Positions 47,401 to 56,581 are shown, numbered from the stretch's first letter. The stretch: 64,000 bases of DNA from Chroococcus sp. FPU101 (GCF_017312365.1 NZ_BLJI01000001.1:397417-461416), one strand, 5' to 3'. Numbers and translations: made by a program. Notes: a model not told the origin generated them from the sequence alone.

Positions 47401-48121
47401 TTCAGCTAGACTTTTTTCTAATCCTGCGGGTGATTTTGGTTCTTTAGTCAATGATCAAATTGTTGATGGAAACTGGAATACTCAAGAAGAATTAGCGAAT
47501 ACTTGGGAAAAACGCAATATGTTTAGCTATGGAAAACAAGATAAAGGAAAAGCTAGACCTGAAATTCTCAATCAACTTTTACGAACCAGTGAAAGAATTG
47601 TCCAAGAAATTGATTCTGTAGAATATGGACTAACGGATATTCAAGAATACTACGGAAATACAGGAGGATTAAAATTAGCTGCCGAAAAACAAAGCGGAAA
47701 AAAGGTAACTGCGAGTTTTATTGAAAGTTTTTCTAAAGATACCACACCACGAAAGTTAGAAGACTTATTGCGTTTAGAATATCGTACCAAATTATTAAAC
47801 CCAAAATGGGCAGAATCAATGATTAATCAAGGTTCGGGAGGTGCTTACGAAATCTCACAACGCATGACGGCTTTGATTGGTTGGGGTGGAACTGCAAATT
47901 TTACTGATGAATGGGTTTATAATCAAGCAGCGGATACTTATGCTTTGAATGCAGAGATAGCGGAGAAATTAAGAAAAATTAATCCTGAAGCATTTCGGAA
48001 TATTGTCGGAAGATTATTAGAAGCAAATGGTCGTGGTTTCTGGGATGCAGATGAGGAAAAACTGAATCAATTACAAGATTTATACAATTTAAGTGATGAA
48101 GAAATAGAAGGTGTAGAATAA
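44438..48121 (+). CDS. Magnesium-chelatase-like subunit H (BchH-type, second form)
   Basis: The 1227-aa protein belongs to the BchH/ChlH/CobN family of large porphyrin-binding chelatase subunits, which insert Mg or Co into tetrapyrroles with ATPase partners (I and D). Recognisable blocks include GPAGSMEAGRQVEVAKRIL, NFPPGYGATGTAALLNVPRS, VVHFGMHGTVEWLPGSPLG, PPGGDLLRDGIGVLPTGRNIHALDP-type region (PPAPGGDLLRDG) and LIGWGGTANFTDEWVYNQAA. It is about 100 residues shorter than the main cyanobacterial ChlH and lacks its N-terminal extension, so it is likely the second paralogue. No chlI, chlD or cobS/cobT gene is adjacent. Metal and substrate are uncertain. Confidence 0.8.
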   Translation: MKSIVLITGFETFNTDLYRQAATLAMSRCTGLDVKVFSDRILTTHPEIVENALNNADVFFASLIFDYDQVMWLRERVQKIPIRLIFESALELMSLTQLGKFVIGDKPKGMPKPIQFILSKFSSGKEEDKLAGYLSFLKTGPKLLKLIPAKKVQDLRNWLIIYGYWNAGGTENVAAMCWTIAQKYLDLSIADIPPPIETPNKGLLHPDYQGYFTSPRDYLNWYKSQKTIEDKPIIGILLYRKHVISKQPYIHQLIRYFEAENLIPVPIFINGVEGHVIVRDWLTTSYETQQRKNGNIETLSLSDEAIEIDAIVSTIGFPLVGGPAGSMEAGRQVEVAKRILSAKNIPYLIAAPLLIQDIHSWTRQGIGGLQSVVLYALPELDGAIDTIPIGGLVGENIYLIPERIKRLTGRLHNWIKLRKIPHSERKIAIILYNFPPGYGATGTAALLNVPRSLIKFLQALKNEGYTVGNLPDDGEYIIDKVKEADENITLDENTVNVQTLEKWLGYLLTSRVEKQWKSLTHTGIKTIGDHFSIGGVQFGNIWIGVQPPLGLSGDPMRLMFEKDLTPHPQYTAFYKWLQNEFKAGAVVHFGMHGTVEWLPGSPLGNTGYSWSDILLGNLPNLYLYAANNPSESILAKRRGYGVLISHNVPPYGRAGLYKELMTLRDLIAEFREDPEKNLALRDVICQKIIDTGLEVDCRFEDSLEFNVENARLFSKNTIIQYFVKVYEYLQVVEQRLFSSGLHTLGEVPSNEALKFYLEAYFADGISENHIDYIVNRRESEIISRNGTSEKIPEAIKIRDLLEQNTDEITNLIKGLNGEYIPPAPGGDLLRDGIGVLPTGRNIHALDPYRMPSAAAYLRGQEIAKKVIQQNLDETGNYPETIAVMLWGLDIIKTKGESLGILLELVGAEPIKEGTGRIVRYELKPLTEMSHPRIDILANLSGIFRDTFTNIIDLLDDLFLRAAEVDEPEEMNFIRKHYLALKRQGVENASARLFSNPAGDFGSLVNDQIVDGNWNTQEELANTWEKRNMFSYGKQDKGKARPEILNQLLRTSERIVQEIDSVEYGLTDIQEYYGNTGGLKLAAEKQSGKKVTASFIESFSKDTTPRKLEDLLRLEYRTKLLNPKWAESMINQGSGGAYEISQRMTALIGWGGTANFTDEWVYNQAADTYALNAEIAEKLRKINPEAFRNIVGRLLEANGRGFWDADEEKLNQLQDLYNLSDEEIEGVE

Positions 48122-48142
48122 TGGTTCTTTGTGTTTATTTCT

Positions 48143-48793
48143 ATGACCCTTTTTCAAAACAATTTTGATCTCATTTTTATTCCTCAAGGTTCTGAATACC
48201 GCTCTGTCTGTCGAGTGAGCAAAATACCCGTTGTTTCTATTCCGATGGGTTATACTGCTTCAAAACTTTTTTTGCAGCAATGGTTAGAATCTTGTCCTAA
48301 TTTTCCGCGTCAGGTTTTATTAATGGGTTTAGCAGGAAGTTTATCCCCCCGATATCAAAGTGGGGAAATTGTTGTCTATCAACAGTGTGGGAATTTAGAA
48401 AATAATCAGGTGAGATGGCGAGATTGTCATGTATCGGTGGGAGAAAATGTTAATCTTGTTAGAGGTTGGACAAGCGATCGCATTATTTGTACTACATTAG
48501 AAAAACAACATCTATACAAAACATATGATGCTGAAGTCGTGGATATGGAAGGATTCGCTATTTTAGAAGTGTTGCAACCAATGGGAATCAAAGTCACTCT
48601 TCTAAGAGTAATTAGTGATGATGCTCAACACAATTTACCTAATTTAGAAGGAACGATTAATACTAATGGTCAGCTTCAACCAATACCGTTAGCGATTAAA
48701 ATGTTACAGCAACCTCTCGCATCTTTAGGATTAATTCAAGGATCTTTAAAAGGATTAAAAGTTTTAAAACAAGTCGTTAGAGAGATTTCTTAA
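48143..48793 (+). CDS. Nucleoside phosphorylase/nucleosidase-like protein
   Basis: This 216-aa protein (ATG 48143, with a doubtful extension to 48131) has features of the purine nucleoside phosphorylase/MTA-SAH nucleosidase fold: VLLMGLAGSLSPRYQSGEIVVY and the signature VVDMEGFAILEVLQPMGIKVTLLRVISDDA, whose MEG segment contacts the ribose. It starts 22 bases after the BchH-like gene, suggesting co-transcription. Its substrate is unknown; a link to the tetrapyrrole or SAM metabolism is possible but only inferred from position. Confidence 0.75.
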   Translation: MTLFQNNFDLIFIPQGSEYRSVCRVSKIPVVSIPMGYTASKLFLQQWLESCPNFPRQVLLMGLAGSLSPRYQSGEIVVYQQCGNLENNQVRWRDCHVSVGENVNLVRGWTSDRIICTTLEKQHLYKTYDAEVVDMEGFAILEVLQPMGIKVTLLRVISDDAQHNLPNLEGTINTNGQLQPIPLAIKMLQQPLASLGLIQGSLKGLKVLKQVVREIS

Positions 48794-48865
48794 ATAGCAG
48801 TATCTTTATTTGATGCTTTACAATGGTCAGAAGTAAGCTACTTTACCAATTATTATAAATTGATT

Positions 48866-49957
48866 ATGTCTGTTTTGGCAGCGATCGCAGTCTTAGCCCT
48901 TCTTATTGTTGTACACGAACTTGGACACTTTTTAGCCGCCCGTCTTCAAGGCATTCATGTTAATCGTTTTTCGATTGGTTTTGGCCCCGTTTTAGCCAAA
49001 TATCAAGGAAAAGAAACTGAATACGCCGTTCGTGCCTTTCCTTTAGGAGGCTATGTTGGCTTTCCTGATGATGATGACAATAGCCCAATTCCAGCAGATG
49101 ACCCTGATTTACTTCGCAATCGTCCAATTTTAGACAGAACAATTGTCATTAGTGCGGGTGTCATTGCTAATCTAATTTTTGCTTATTTTCTCTTGACTGG
49201 ACAAGCGGCAACAGTCGGTTATCCAGATATTCAATATCAACCTGGTGTCTTAGTTCCTCAAGTCATGGGACAAGAATTATCAGTAGCAGCTAAAGCAGGA
49301 ATAAAAGAGGGCGATATTGTTTTATCAGTCAATAATCAAACTCTTGACGCATCACAAAACGCTTTAATCTCCCTTAGAGAAACGATTCAAAAATCACCCG
49401 AAAAACCTCTAGATTTAGAAATTAAGCGTGGTGCAGAGACTTTAAATTTCACAGTGACCCCAGAACGTAGCTCTGACGGTAAAGGTAAAATTGGTGTCGT
49501 TTTATCACCGAATGGGGAGCAAATCAGACGCAAAGCTGATAATATTTTTAAAGCTTTTGTACTCGGTGCCGACGAATTTCAACGCATCGCAGTCTTAACA
49601 GTTAAAGGGTTTTGGCAATTGGTGAGCAACTTCCAAGAAAACGCTCAACAAGTCGCAGGCCCTGTTAAGATTGTAGAATATGGTGCTGCGATCGCACGTA
49701 ATGATATTTCTAATTTAATACAGTTTGCGGCACTGATTAGCATCAATTTAGCGATTTTGAACATTCTCCCTTTACCTGCTTTAGATGGAGGTCAATTAGT
49801 CTTTCTTTTAATTGAAGGAATTATTGGAAAACCGCTACCGATGAAAATTCAAGAAAGCATTATGCAAACTGGGCTAGTTTTGCTCTTAGGTTTAGGGGTT
49901 TTTCTTATTGTTCGAGATACCGTCAACTTAGCGGTTTTTCAAGGACTTTTTCAATAG
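48866..49957 (+). CDS. rseP: RseP/S2P-family intramembrane zinc metalloprotease
   Basis: The 363-aa protein cuts membrane-spanning substrates, often anti-sigma factors. The zinc motif VVHELGHFLAARLQGI lies in the first helix (about residues 16-31). A PDZ domain spans about 120-200 (AGIKEGDIVLSVNNQTLD). The second active-site segment NILPLPALDGGQLVF carries the catalytic Asp. The start is the ATG at 48866; an in-frame TTG two codons earlier is less likely. It directly precedes nth. Confidence 0.92.
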   Translation: MSVLAAIAVLALLIVVHELGHFLAARLQGIHVNRFSIGFGPVLAKYQGKETEYAVRAFPLGGYVGFPDDDDNSPIPADDPDLLRNRPILDRTIVISAGVIANLIFAYFLLTGQAATVGYPDIQYQPGVLVPQVMGQELSVAAKAGIKEGDIVLSVNNQTLDASQNALISLRETIQKSPEKPLDLEIKRGAETLNFTVTPERSSDGKGKIGVVLSPNGEQIRRKADNIFKAFVLGADEFQRIAVLTVKGFWQLVSNFQENAQQVAGPVKIVEYGAAIARNDISNLIQFAALISINLAILNILPLPALDGGQLVFLLIEGIIGKPLPMKIQESIMQTGLVLLLGLGVFLIVRDTVNLAVFQGLFQ

Positions 49958-50638
49958 ATGAGTCTAACGAGATTAGGAGCAAGTACAAAACAACGGGCGT
50001 TAGAAATTTTATTGATTTTAAAACGCCTCTATCCTGATGCTACCTGTAGCTTGACCTACGAAACTCCAGTACAGTTACTCGTTGCAACGATACTTTCTGC
50101 CCAGTGTACTGATGAACGGGTGAATAAAGTAACTCCAGCTTTATTTGCTCGTTTTCCTAATGCTGAATCTTTGGCCAATGCAGATAGGGAAGAACTGCAA
50201 AACCTCATCCGTTCCACTGGATTTTATCGCAACAAAGCCAAAAATATCCAAGGGGCTTGTCAGAAAATTATCACTGAATTTGCGGGGGAAGTTCCGCAAC
50301 AGATGGAACAATTATTAACATTACCTGGTGTTGCCCGAAAAACGGCTAATGTGGTTTCAGCCCATGCCTATGGTAATATTCAAGGAGTGACGGTAGATAC
50401 TCATGTCAAGCGTCTCAGTGGACGTTTAGGATTAACCGAAGAAACCGACCCCGTTAAAATAGAACGAGATTTAATGCGTTTGTTACCCCAAAGCGACTGG
50501 GAAACTTATTCAATTAGCATCATTTTTCATGGTCGGGCAGTTTGCAAAGCGAGAAACCCCAACTGTGCAGGGTGTGACCTAGCGCATCTGTGTCCGTCTG
50601 CGACAATGCCAAAATTAAATGAAATGACATCTATCTAA
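49958..50638 (+). CDS. nth: Endonuclease III
   Basis: Nth removes oxidised pyrimidines and nicks abasic sites. The 226-aa protein has the helix-hairpin-helix with catalytic Lys (LTLPGVARKTANVV), the catalytic Asp in VTVDTHVKRLSGRLGL, and the C-terminal [4Fe-4S] cluster ligands CKARNPNCAGCDLAHLC. Its ATG immediately follows the rseP stop, indicating coupling. Confidence 0.95.
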   Translation: MSLTRLGASTKQRALEILLILKRLYPDATCSLTYETPVQLLVATILSAQCTDERVNKVTPALFARFPNAESLANADREELQNLIRSTGFYRNKAKNIQGACQKIITEFAGEVPQQMEQLLTLPGVARKTANVVSAHAYGNIQGVTVDTHVKRLSGRLGLTEETDPVKIERDLMRLLPQSDWETYSISIIFHGRAVCKARNPNCAGCDLAHLCPSATMPKLNEMTSI

Positions 50639-50707
50639 TGAAAGATTAAATAAAACTGATAAATAGTATTAGAAAAATCTGTATAATTAGATACATTTTT
50701 GCGTGTT

Positions 50708-50752
50708 TTCTTCTAAATTGTTAGGATATAATGACATTTAGAAGAATTTTTT
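50708..50752 (+). terminator. Terminator after nth with 11-bp perfect stem
   Basis: TTCTTCTAAAT (50708-50718) and ATTTAGAAGAA (50736-50746) pair perfectly around a 17-base loop and are followed by TTTTTT. The stem is AT-rich but long; position (70 bases after nth) and the T tract fit an intrinsic terminator. Confidence 0.65.
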
Positions 50753-50869
50753 GTATCTTTTTTTACAAAATTGTAGTCAAAACATCTTTATCTAAACAAG
50801 TTAATCTCTATTGAAAAAGTTAAAACACACTTCAATTAATCATAAAATTAGATATAGGCTGATTAATCA

Positions 50870-51427
50870 ATGCTGAATCACAAAAAAGTTCGTTTGAAAT
50901 GGGAAAGTTACTGGTTTAAGCTTTTTGGTCGATGGAGGTCTTGTTCTCTAACTTGTCCTGTCAGTAGGCCCCATCGTCGCTATGTTTTTTGGACTTGGTT
51001 CGGGAGTTTCATAGCCATAGCTGCTACGTCCTATCTTTCTGTCAAAACGAATTCACCTTTATTAATGGCTCCTTTTGGTGCAACCAGTGTCTTAATTTTT
51101 GGTGTGCCAGAAAGTCCCTTAGCGCAACCCCGTAATTTAATTGGCGGTAATCTTTTATCGGCCCTTGTTAGCCTAACCATTTTGCATTATCTGGGTGCTT
51201 CTCCTTGGGCAATGGGTCTAGCGGTTTCTACTGCAATTGGAATGATGCAGCTTACAGGTACACTACATCCCCCAGCAGGTGCAATTGCCTTAGTTGTAAT
51301 GATGACCCAGCCTAATTGGAGTTTTCTGATTCGGCCAACCTTAGAAGGTTCATTGATTATGCTGTCGTGTGCTGTAGTGTTTAATAACTTGGCTGAAGAT
51401 AGAACTTATCCTAAACATTGGTTGTAA
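50870..51427 (+). CDS. HPP family membrane protein
   Basis: The 185-aa protein has four to five membrane helices and the family's signature LMAPFGATSVLIFGVPESPLAQPRNLIGGN and GTLHPPAGA (the HPP motif). Some cyanobacterial HPP proteins have been implicated in nitrite transport in plastids/cyanobacteria, but function here is not established. An N-terminal basic, cysteine-containing segment of about 40 residues precedes the first helix. Confidence 0.85.
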   Translation: MLNHKKVRLKWESYWFKLFGRWRSCSLTCPVSRPHRRYVFWTWFGSFIAIAATSYLSVKTNSPLLMAPFGATSVLIFGVPESPLAQPRNLIGGNLLSALVSLTILHYLGASPWAMGLAVSTAIGMMQLTGTLHPPAGAIALVVMMTQPNWSFLIRPTLEGSLIMLSCAVVFNNLAEDRTYPKHWL

Positions 51428-51455
51428 GATACTTTTTACATCACAGCACGATATT

Positions 51456-51899
51456 CTATTTCTTGGGTTTTTCTCCACCAACACTAATATCAGTGTTATA
51501 GATTTGTGCATTTGTCAGGTTGAGTTGCTCTAAAGAAGCCCCAGTAACATCGGTATCGTAGAGCATAGCCTGTGTTAAATTAACCTGATGTAGGGTAGTG
51601 TCGTTTAAACTTGCATTAGTGAGTAAAACTTGGCTTAAGTTGGCATTCGTCAAATTAGCCCCCGTTAAATCTGCACCTTCAAGGTTAGCACCAGTTAGGT
51701 TAGCCCCTTCGAGATTCGCTTTTCTTAAATCTGCACCGATTAAATGTGCGCCTCTTAGATCGGCACCACGTAAATCGCATCCTGCACATTCACCCGTTTT
51801 CAGGAGTTGGTTAAATTGGGCTTGATTTTCGGCTGTGGCTGGATTCATGATCAGCCAAGGTGTTAAGATAATGACACTTGATAAAATAGCCCGTAACAT
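51456..51899 (-). CDS. Secreted pentapeptide-repeat protein
   Basis: The 147-aa protein has a signal peptide (cleavage likely after NPATA), then a CAGC pair, and about 16 tandem A(D/N)Lxx pentapeptides (residues ~40-130), which fold into a square beta helix. It would sit in the periplasm or thylakoid lumen, where several cyanobacterial pentapeptide proteins are found. The role is unknown. Confidence 0.85.
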   Translation of the reverse strand: MLRAILSSVIILTPWLIMNPATAENQAQFNQLLKTGECAGCDLRGADLRGAHLIGADLRKANLEGANLTGANLEGADLTGANLTNANLSQVLLTNASLNDTTLHQVNLTQAMLYDTDVTGASLEQLNLTNAQIYNTDISVGGEKPKK

Positions 51900-52085
51900 C
51901 TATTTTCCTCCATACTATGCGACTTTTCGCTGTCTTTCTAATATTGATCATACTACTTTCATCCCTCACAGCAGTCAGTCAATAGTTAAGTTTATCCGCT
52001 ACACCCCTGGAACGATAAAGACGCGCCGATAGTAGCACGTCTTCTTGATGTTATCTATATTTTGAAGCATAAAAAGCGCACCGTT

Positions 52086-52271
52086 TTATTGTTTTAGCCA
52101 GCGACACATCAGTTTACCTGTTTCGTCTTTAACCCAATGTGCAACCAATTTTTGAGTTGGTATTGCTTTAGCCACTTCTTCAACGATTGTAGGTATATTT
52201 TCGATGACCTCTGGTACGATGCCTGTGTCAAGCAAAGAGGTAATGGGTTTGGTAATGACAAGCAGCAGCAT
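52086..52271 (-). CDS. Small hypothetical protein (61 aa)
   Basis: The product is MLLLVITKPITSLLDTGIVP followed by a helical middle part and the ending LVAHWVKDETGKLMCRWLKQ. The ending AHWVxDExGKLxCRW recalls short cyanobacterial hypothetical proteins and gives some confidence that it is translated. Function unknown. Neighbouring genes offer no clue. Confidence 0.5.
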   Translation of the reverse strand: MLLLVITKPITSLLDTGIVPEVIENIPTIVEEVAKAIPTQKLVAHWVKDETGKLMCRWLKQ

Positions 52272-52436
52272 GGATTCATCCCCCGTTTACATAGCTTTAA
52301 AGTTTGATTAATGCTTTCTTAACCTTATTTTAACCATAAGAATTTAAAAAAATTTGTATCTTTATAGACGATCGTCAAAATTCTTCCCTAAGATGTATGA
52401 GAGGGTGGGTTTTGCTACCCTACCCCGACCAAACTA

Positions 52437-53405
52437 CTATTTAGATGACTTTTGTTTTGAAAAGCGGACAATTTGAGAAACGCCCCAAATACCAATAATT
52501 GCGACACCTGGAACAAAACTGGGTTCTGGAACACCTAATGTTTGAGCAGCCAAATTCCCAATTAACCGATGTCCTGCGGTGGTTGGGTGAATTTGATCCC
52601 AGAATAAATACTCATTGGGATTACTGCAAATATCGAAGTTAGTGGGGTCAATGAAGGTTAAACAGCGATCGGTAACATTGGTAAAATTAAACCTAGCTGG
52701 ATTATTGACGACATTATCAAACAAAGTATTAACATCAAGGGTTGTAATCTCAACATCAGCAGGTAGCAGTAAACTAGAGAGCGTTTGAGACAGTAAAGTG
52801 TTATGCGCTTGAGTTAAATCATTTAATCTGTTTGCATCAGAAGTGGTATTGGTTCGAGGTAGTTCACCTAAATCTGGAAGATTAGCCACTAAAATATTTT
52901 TGGCCCCTACAGTGGCTAAAGCCGTAACCACAGAGGCTAGATTATTAACTGTGGTAGTGGGTTCCGTGTAGGGTGTAAACGTTGTACTTTCAGTAGGCAG
53001 ATAATCATTAGCCCCAGCCCAAACGACATACAGGGCATCTGGGTCAGCCGTTGGATTATTGTTTAGATAGCCTAAAACCTCTTGTTGTAGTCCAGGTAAT
53101 GCTGGATTTACTGTATTATCAAAACCCGTTGTAGCACCAATAAAGGCAAAATTAGTACCACTGGGGGTACTCGGTTGAATAGGTAAATTCAATTTATCTG
53201 CTAGATATTCTATCCAAAGTTGCCCATTAGAAGCACGACCATTAAAATAGGGATCAGTTGGCTGACCAGAAAGGTTAAAAACATTACCCGTATCGGTCAG
53301 ACTATCGCCAAACGCATAAATTCCTGTAAAGTTAGCGGCTTGGGCATCAAATGGAGCTAAAGTAGAGAGAACGAGGAAACCTGTTGTTAATAACTGTTTA
53401 TTCAT
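52437..53405 (-). CDS. SGNH/GDSL hydrolase with PEP-CTERM anchor
   Basis: The 322-aa protein has a signal peptide (cleaved near DAQA). GDSL block I is AFGDSLTDTGN, block III VVWAGANDYLP, and block V DQIHPTTAGH with the catalytic Asp and His, so the SGNH triad is complete. The C-terminus, VPEPSFVPGVAIIGIWGVSQIVRFSKQ, is a PEP-CTERM sorting tail (PEP motif, hydrophobic helix, basic end), recognised by exosortase. It is probably an exported esterase or lipase acting on polysaccharide or lipid. No exosortase gene is in the window. Confidence 0.87.
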   Translation of the reverse strand: MNKQLLTTGFLVLSTLAPFDAQAANFTGIYAFGDSLTDTGNVFNLSGQPTDPYFNGRASNGQLWIEYLADKLNLPIQPSTPSGTNFAFIGATTGFDNTVNPALPGLQQEVLGYLNNNPTADPDALYVVWAGANDYLPTESTTFTPYTEPTTTVNNLASVVTALATVGAKNILVANLPDLGELPRTNTTSDANRLNDLTQAHNTLLSQTLSSLLLPADVEITTLDVNTLFDNVVNNPARFNFTNVTDRCLTFIDPTNFDICSNPNEYLFWDQIHPTTAGHRLIGNLAAQTLGVPEPSFVPGVAIIGIWGVSQIVRFSKQKSSK

Positions 53406-53508
53406 TGACGGATTTTGCTATGGCTAGAAAATATTTTTATTATCATTAGATTGATTAAATAAGTCATTAAACAGAAGATTTACTTAAGATAAGTTTATAA
53501 TCATGAAT

Positions 53509-53536
53509 AAAAAAAGACGTACTTTTTAGCACGTCT
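53509..53536 (-). terminator. Intrinsic terminator of ftsH
   Basis: On the minus strand AGACGT (53531-53536 complement) and ACGTCT (53515-53520 complement) form a stem around a ten-base loop, followed by a run of T residues (A's at 53509-53515 on the plus strand). It lies 24 bases past the ftsH stop. Confidence 0.7.
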
Positions 53537-53559
53537 CCACATTAATATAGATAAGTTAA

Positions 53560-55431
53560 TTACACAGCAAGCGCATGAGGTTTATCAAATTGAACCCGAC
53601 CAAGATAACTTTGTAATTCCTCACCCTCAATCACTTCTTGATTTAAGATTTTTTGGGCTAATTCTTCAAGTAAATCTCGGTTTTTCGTCAGAATTGATAA
53701 CGCTTGTTGATGACCCCCTTCAACAATATCTTTAACTTCTGCATCAATGGCTTTGGCTGTATCATCACTGACCATACGACGCGGGTTCATGCCATCCCCT
53801 AAGAAATTATTTTGTTGTCCCTTTTCATAGGCTAAGGGGCCTAAGACCTTACTCATACCGTAAGTTGTCACCATGCGTTCAGCTAGGTCGGTCGCCCGTT
53901 GTAGGTCATTAGCCGCACCAGTGGTAATCGTTCCAAAAACAACTTCCTCAGCAGCGCGTCCACCCAACAGAGTCGCAATTTGGTCGCGTAATTCGATATC
54001 ATCCATCAAGAAACGGTCTTCGGTTGGCATTTGCAGCGTATAACCGAGTGCAGCCATCCCACGAGGAACAATCGAAATCTTAGCCACTTTACCACCGCCA
54101 GGCATTGCAGCACCGACTAAAGCGTGACCGACTTCATGATAAGCAACAATTTTCTTTTCTTTATCAGAAAGAACACGGCTTTTCTTCTCTAGTCCAGCAA
54201 CTACCCGTTCAATGGCTTCATTAAAATCTGCTTGAGCAACCGTTGTCCGTTGGTTTCTCGCTGCCAGTAAAGCCGCTTCATTGACTAAGTTGGCTAAATC
54301 TGCACCCGCAAAACCAGAGGTACGAGTTGCAATCTCTCTTAGGTCAACTCCTGGAGCCAATTTTACTTTATTAGCGTAGATTTCGAGGATTTTCAAGCGT
54401 CCACTTAAATCGGGACGGTCTACTAATACTTGTCTATCAAAACGACCTGGACGTAACAAAGCAGGGTCTAGGGTTTCGGGACGGTTGGTTGCAGCGAGAA
54501 CAATAACGGTTGCATCACCCGCACTAAAACCATCCATTTCGGTGAGTAACTGGTTCAGGGTTTGTTCCCGTTCATCATTACCACCCATAAAGTTACCAGA
54601 GGCGCGTGATTTACCAATGGCATCTAATTCATCAATAAAAACGATACAAGGGGCTTTCTTTTTCGCTTGTTCAAATAAATCTCGAACTCTCGCAGCACCT
54701 GCACCGACGAATAATTCAACAAATTCTGAACCCGAAATACTAAAAAAGGCCACACCCGCTTCACCTGCTACAGCTTTGGCGAGAAGAGTTTTACCTGTTC
54801 CAGGAGGGCCAATTAAGAGAACCCCTTTCGGAATTTTGGCACCAATTTGAGTATATTTTTGGGGAGATTTGAGAAATTCAACGATTTCTTCAAGTTCTGT
54901 TTTGGCTTCTTCAACGCCTGCCACATCATCAAACGTGATTTTAGTTGAATCGCCTTCTACATAAACTTTAGCCTTACTTTTCGTGATGGATAAGGCACCC
55001 GCAGGGCCACCCGCACCACCTGAACGACCTAAGAAAAACTGCCAAATACCAACAAAAATTAATGGCGGAATTACCCAACTAAGAATATTAGATACCCAGC
55101 CATTTTTCGGAGGAGGCGCGGCGGCAAATTCAATTCCTTTAGCTTCTAAGCGTTTGGGCAATTCTAAATCGAAAATTGGCGTAGTACTAAAAACTTGTCC
55201 TAGTTCGCCTTCGGGGGTTTTCACCTGATAGCGAATTTCATTTTGACCCACAGAAACGCGAGACACATTACCGTCTTCTACTTGGTCGATGAATAGACTA
55301 TAAGGCATTCTGGGAATGGGAGTACCAAATAGTTGTGGTGCAAAAAGATTGAGCAGTAGAAATAAACTCCCAACAGTCAGTAAGACATTACCGATGATGC
55401 GGGAGCGAGAGGGGGGATTTTTTATACTCAT
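53560..55431 (-). CDS. ftsH: ATP-dependent zinc metalloprotease FtsH
   Basis: FtsH is a membrane-bound AAA+ protease; cyanobacterial forms replace damaged photosystem II proteins. The 623-aa protein has an N-terminal helix, a lumenal/periplasmic domain (about 30-105), a second helix (about 108-130), Walker A GPPGTGKT (near 210), Walker [13 protein letters not shown], the second region of homology ([19 protein letters not shown]) and the zinc site [15 protein letters not shown] rather than HEAGH is usual in one cyanobacterial FtsH group. Its own terminator follows. Confidence 0.95.
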   Translation of the reverse strand: MSIKNPPSRSRIIGNVLLTVGSLFLLLNLFAPQLFGTPIPRMPYSLFIDQVEDGNVSRVSVGQNEIRYQVKTPEGELGQVFSTTPIFDLELPKRLEAKGIEFAAAPPPKNGWVSNILSWVIPPLIFVGIWQFFLGRSGGAGGPAGALSITKSKAKVYVEGDSTKITFDDVAGVEEAKTELEEIVEFLKSPQKYTQIGAKIPKGVLLIGPPGTGKTLLAKAVAGEAGVAFFSISGSEFVELFVGAGAARVRDLFEQAKKKAPCIVFIDELDAIGKSRASGNFMGGNDEREQTLNQLLTEMDGFSAGDATVIVLAATNRPETLDPALLRPGRFDRQVLVDRPDLSGRLKILEIYANKVKLAPGVDLREIATRTSGFAGADLANLVNEAALLAARNQRTTVAQADFNEAIERVVAGLEKKSRVLSDKEKKIVAYHEVGHALVGAAMPGGGKVAKISIVPRGMAALGYTLQMPTEDRFLMDDIELRDQIATLLGGRAAEEVVFGTITTGAANDLQRATDLAERMVTTYGMSKVLGPLAYEKGQQNNFLGDGMNPRRMVSDDTAKAIDAEVKDIVEGGHQQALSILTKNRDLLEELAQKILNQEVIEGEELQSYLGRVQFDKPHALAV

Positions 55432-55609
55432 TGCCAGTTATGATTGTTAAATTCATGCAGCTTATATCTATATTGACCATTGTAGGTGGATTTCGACCTC
55501 TGTCTGGAGTTCGGTCATGATGGATGTTACACCCTAAAGGTTCGGTAATTAACCCAATACAGATTAATCCTGATTTGAAATCTAGCTAAGACAAGTTTTT
55601 ATGAAAAAA

Positions 55610-55637
55610 TTGCATGGGGATCAAAATCCTGTATTAT
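55610..55637 (+). promoter_or_regulatory. Possible promoter of cobA
   Basis: TTGCAT (55610-55615) and TATTAT (55632-55637) are spaced by 16 bases, about 70-100 bases before the cobA start region. It is the best -35/-10 pair seen in the 275-base gap between ftsH and cobA. Confidence 0.35.
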
Positions 55638-55739
55638 AAGATACTAAATTTATTACAAATCTTAATAGAGTAATAGTTATAGACCTACTCATCGAAATTC
55701 AATTCAATGAGTGTAGAAGGATTGTGTAGCCCAGTATTT

Positions 55740-56507
55740 ATGAATCAATCGCATTGCCTCGGTAAGGTATATTTGGTTGGCGCAGGGCCAGGAGACCCAG
55801 GACTCCTCACCCTCAAGGGAAAAGTCTTACTTGAACACGCTGACGTAGTTGTTTATGATGCGTTGGTTAGTCCGCCAATTTTGGAGATGATTAACCCACA
55901 AGCAGAAAAAATTCATGGTGGAAAGCGTCGCGGTCGTCATTCAATGACGCAAGAGGAAATTACTCAGTTATTGATCGAAAAGGCGCAAGATAATGCTGTG
56001 GTCGTTCGTTTGAAGGGGGGAGATCCCTTTGTTTTTGGACGCGGTGGAGAGGAGGTAGAAGGCGTTATTGAAGCAGGTATTGAAGTGGAGGTGATACCTG
56101 GTATTACTTCGGGGGTTGCGGTTCCTGCTTATGCGGGTATTCCTCTAACCCATCGCAATTATAGCTCTTCGGTGACGTTTGTCACAGGACACGAATCAGC
56201 AGGGAAATATCGTCCGCAAGTGGACTGGAATGCGATCGCAAAAGGGTCAGAAACGATCGTTATTTATATGGGAATTCATAATTTAACTTATATTGTTGAG
56301 CAACTGGTTTTAGCGGGACGCAGTTTAGAAACCCCTATTGCTTTAATTCGTTGGGGTACCACGCCTCAACAAGAGGAGTTAGTGGGAACCTTAGCTACTA
56401 TTATCAGACAGGTTGAAGAGACTGGATTTGAGGCACCTGCGCTCGCTGTTATTGGTGGTGTCGTGGGTTTACAGTATGCTCTGAGTCAACCCAACATAAA
56501 AGCCTAG
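55740..56507 (+). CDS. cobA: Uroporphyrinogen-III C-methyltransferase
   Basis: CobA transfers two methyl groups from SAM to uroporphyrinogen III, giving precorrin-2 for siroheme and cobalamin. The protein has VYLVGAGPGDPGLLTLKG (SAM-binding loop), VVRLKGGDPFVFGRGGEE, PGITSGVAVPAYAGIPLTHR and YMGIHNL, all diagnostic. From ATG 55740 it is 255 aa and starts MNQSHCLGKVYLVG, as in relatives; an in-frame ATG at 55707 would add 11 residues and cannot be excluded. It stands alone, not fused to CysG or HemD. Confidence 0.93.
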   Translation: MNQSHCLGKVYLVGAGPGDPGLLTLKGKVLLEHADVVVYDALVSPPILEMINPQAEKIHGGKRRGRHSMTQEEITQLLIEKAQDNAVVVRLKGGDPFVFGRGGEEVEGVIEAGIEVEVIPGITSGVAVPAYAGIPLTHRNYSSSVTFVTGHESAGKYRPQVDWNAIAKGSETIVIYMGIHNLTYIVEQLVLAGRSLETPIALIRWGTTPQQEELVGTLATIIRQVEETGFEAPALAVIGGVVGLQYALSQPNIKA

Positions 56508-56519
56508 CTTTTGAGGTTT

Positions 56520-56538
56520 CCCCCCTTATTAAGGGGGG
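56520..56538. repeat. Palindrome CCCCCCTTATTAAGGGGGG
   Basis: A near-perfect palindrome (9-base arms, one central base), followed by CTAGGGGGATC, lies between the convergent cobA and secreted helical protein genes. It may act as a hairpin in either transcript. The G/C-run palindrome type is often dispersed in cyanobacterial genomes (general knowledge); no second copy was noticed here. Confidence 0.5.
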
Positions 56539-56581
56539 CTAGGGGGATCTGAACCCTTTCACTATTGCATGAAAATTTGTC

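Noticed and set aside
44438..48121. Calling the large subunit the main chlorophyll-synthesis ChlH
   Set aside because: It is about 100 residues shorter and begins differently from the usual cyanobacterial ChlH, so a second-form paralogue is more likely.
51835..52032. 65-aa plus-strand ORF overlapping the pentapeptide gene
   Set aside because: It begins antisense to a signal-peptide region, has no ribosome-binding site and no recognisable motif.
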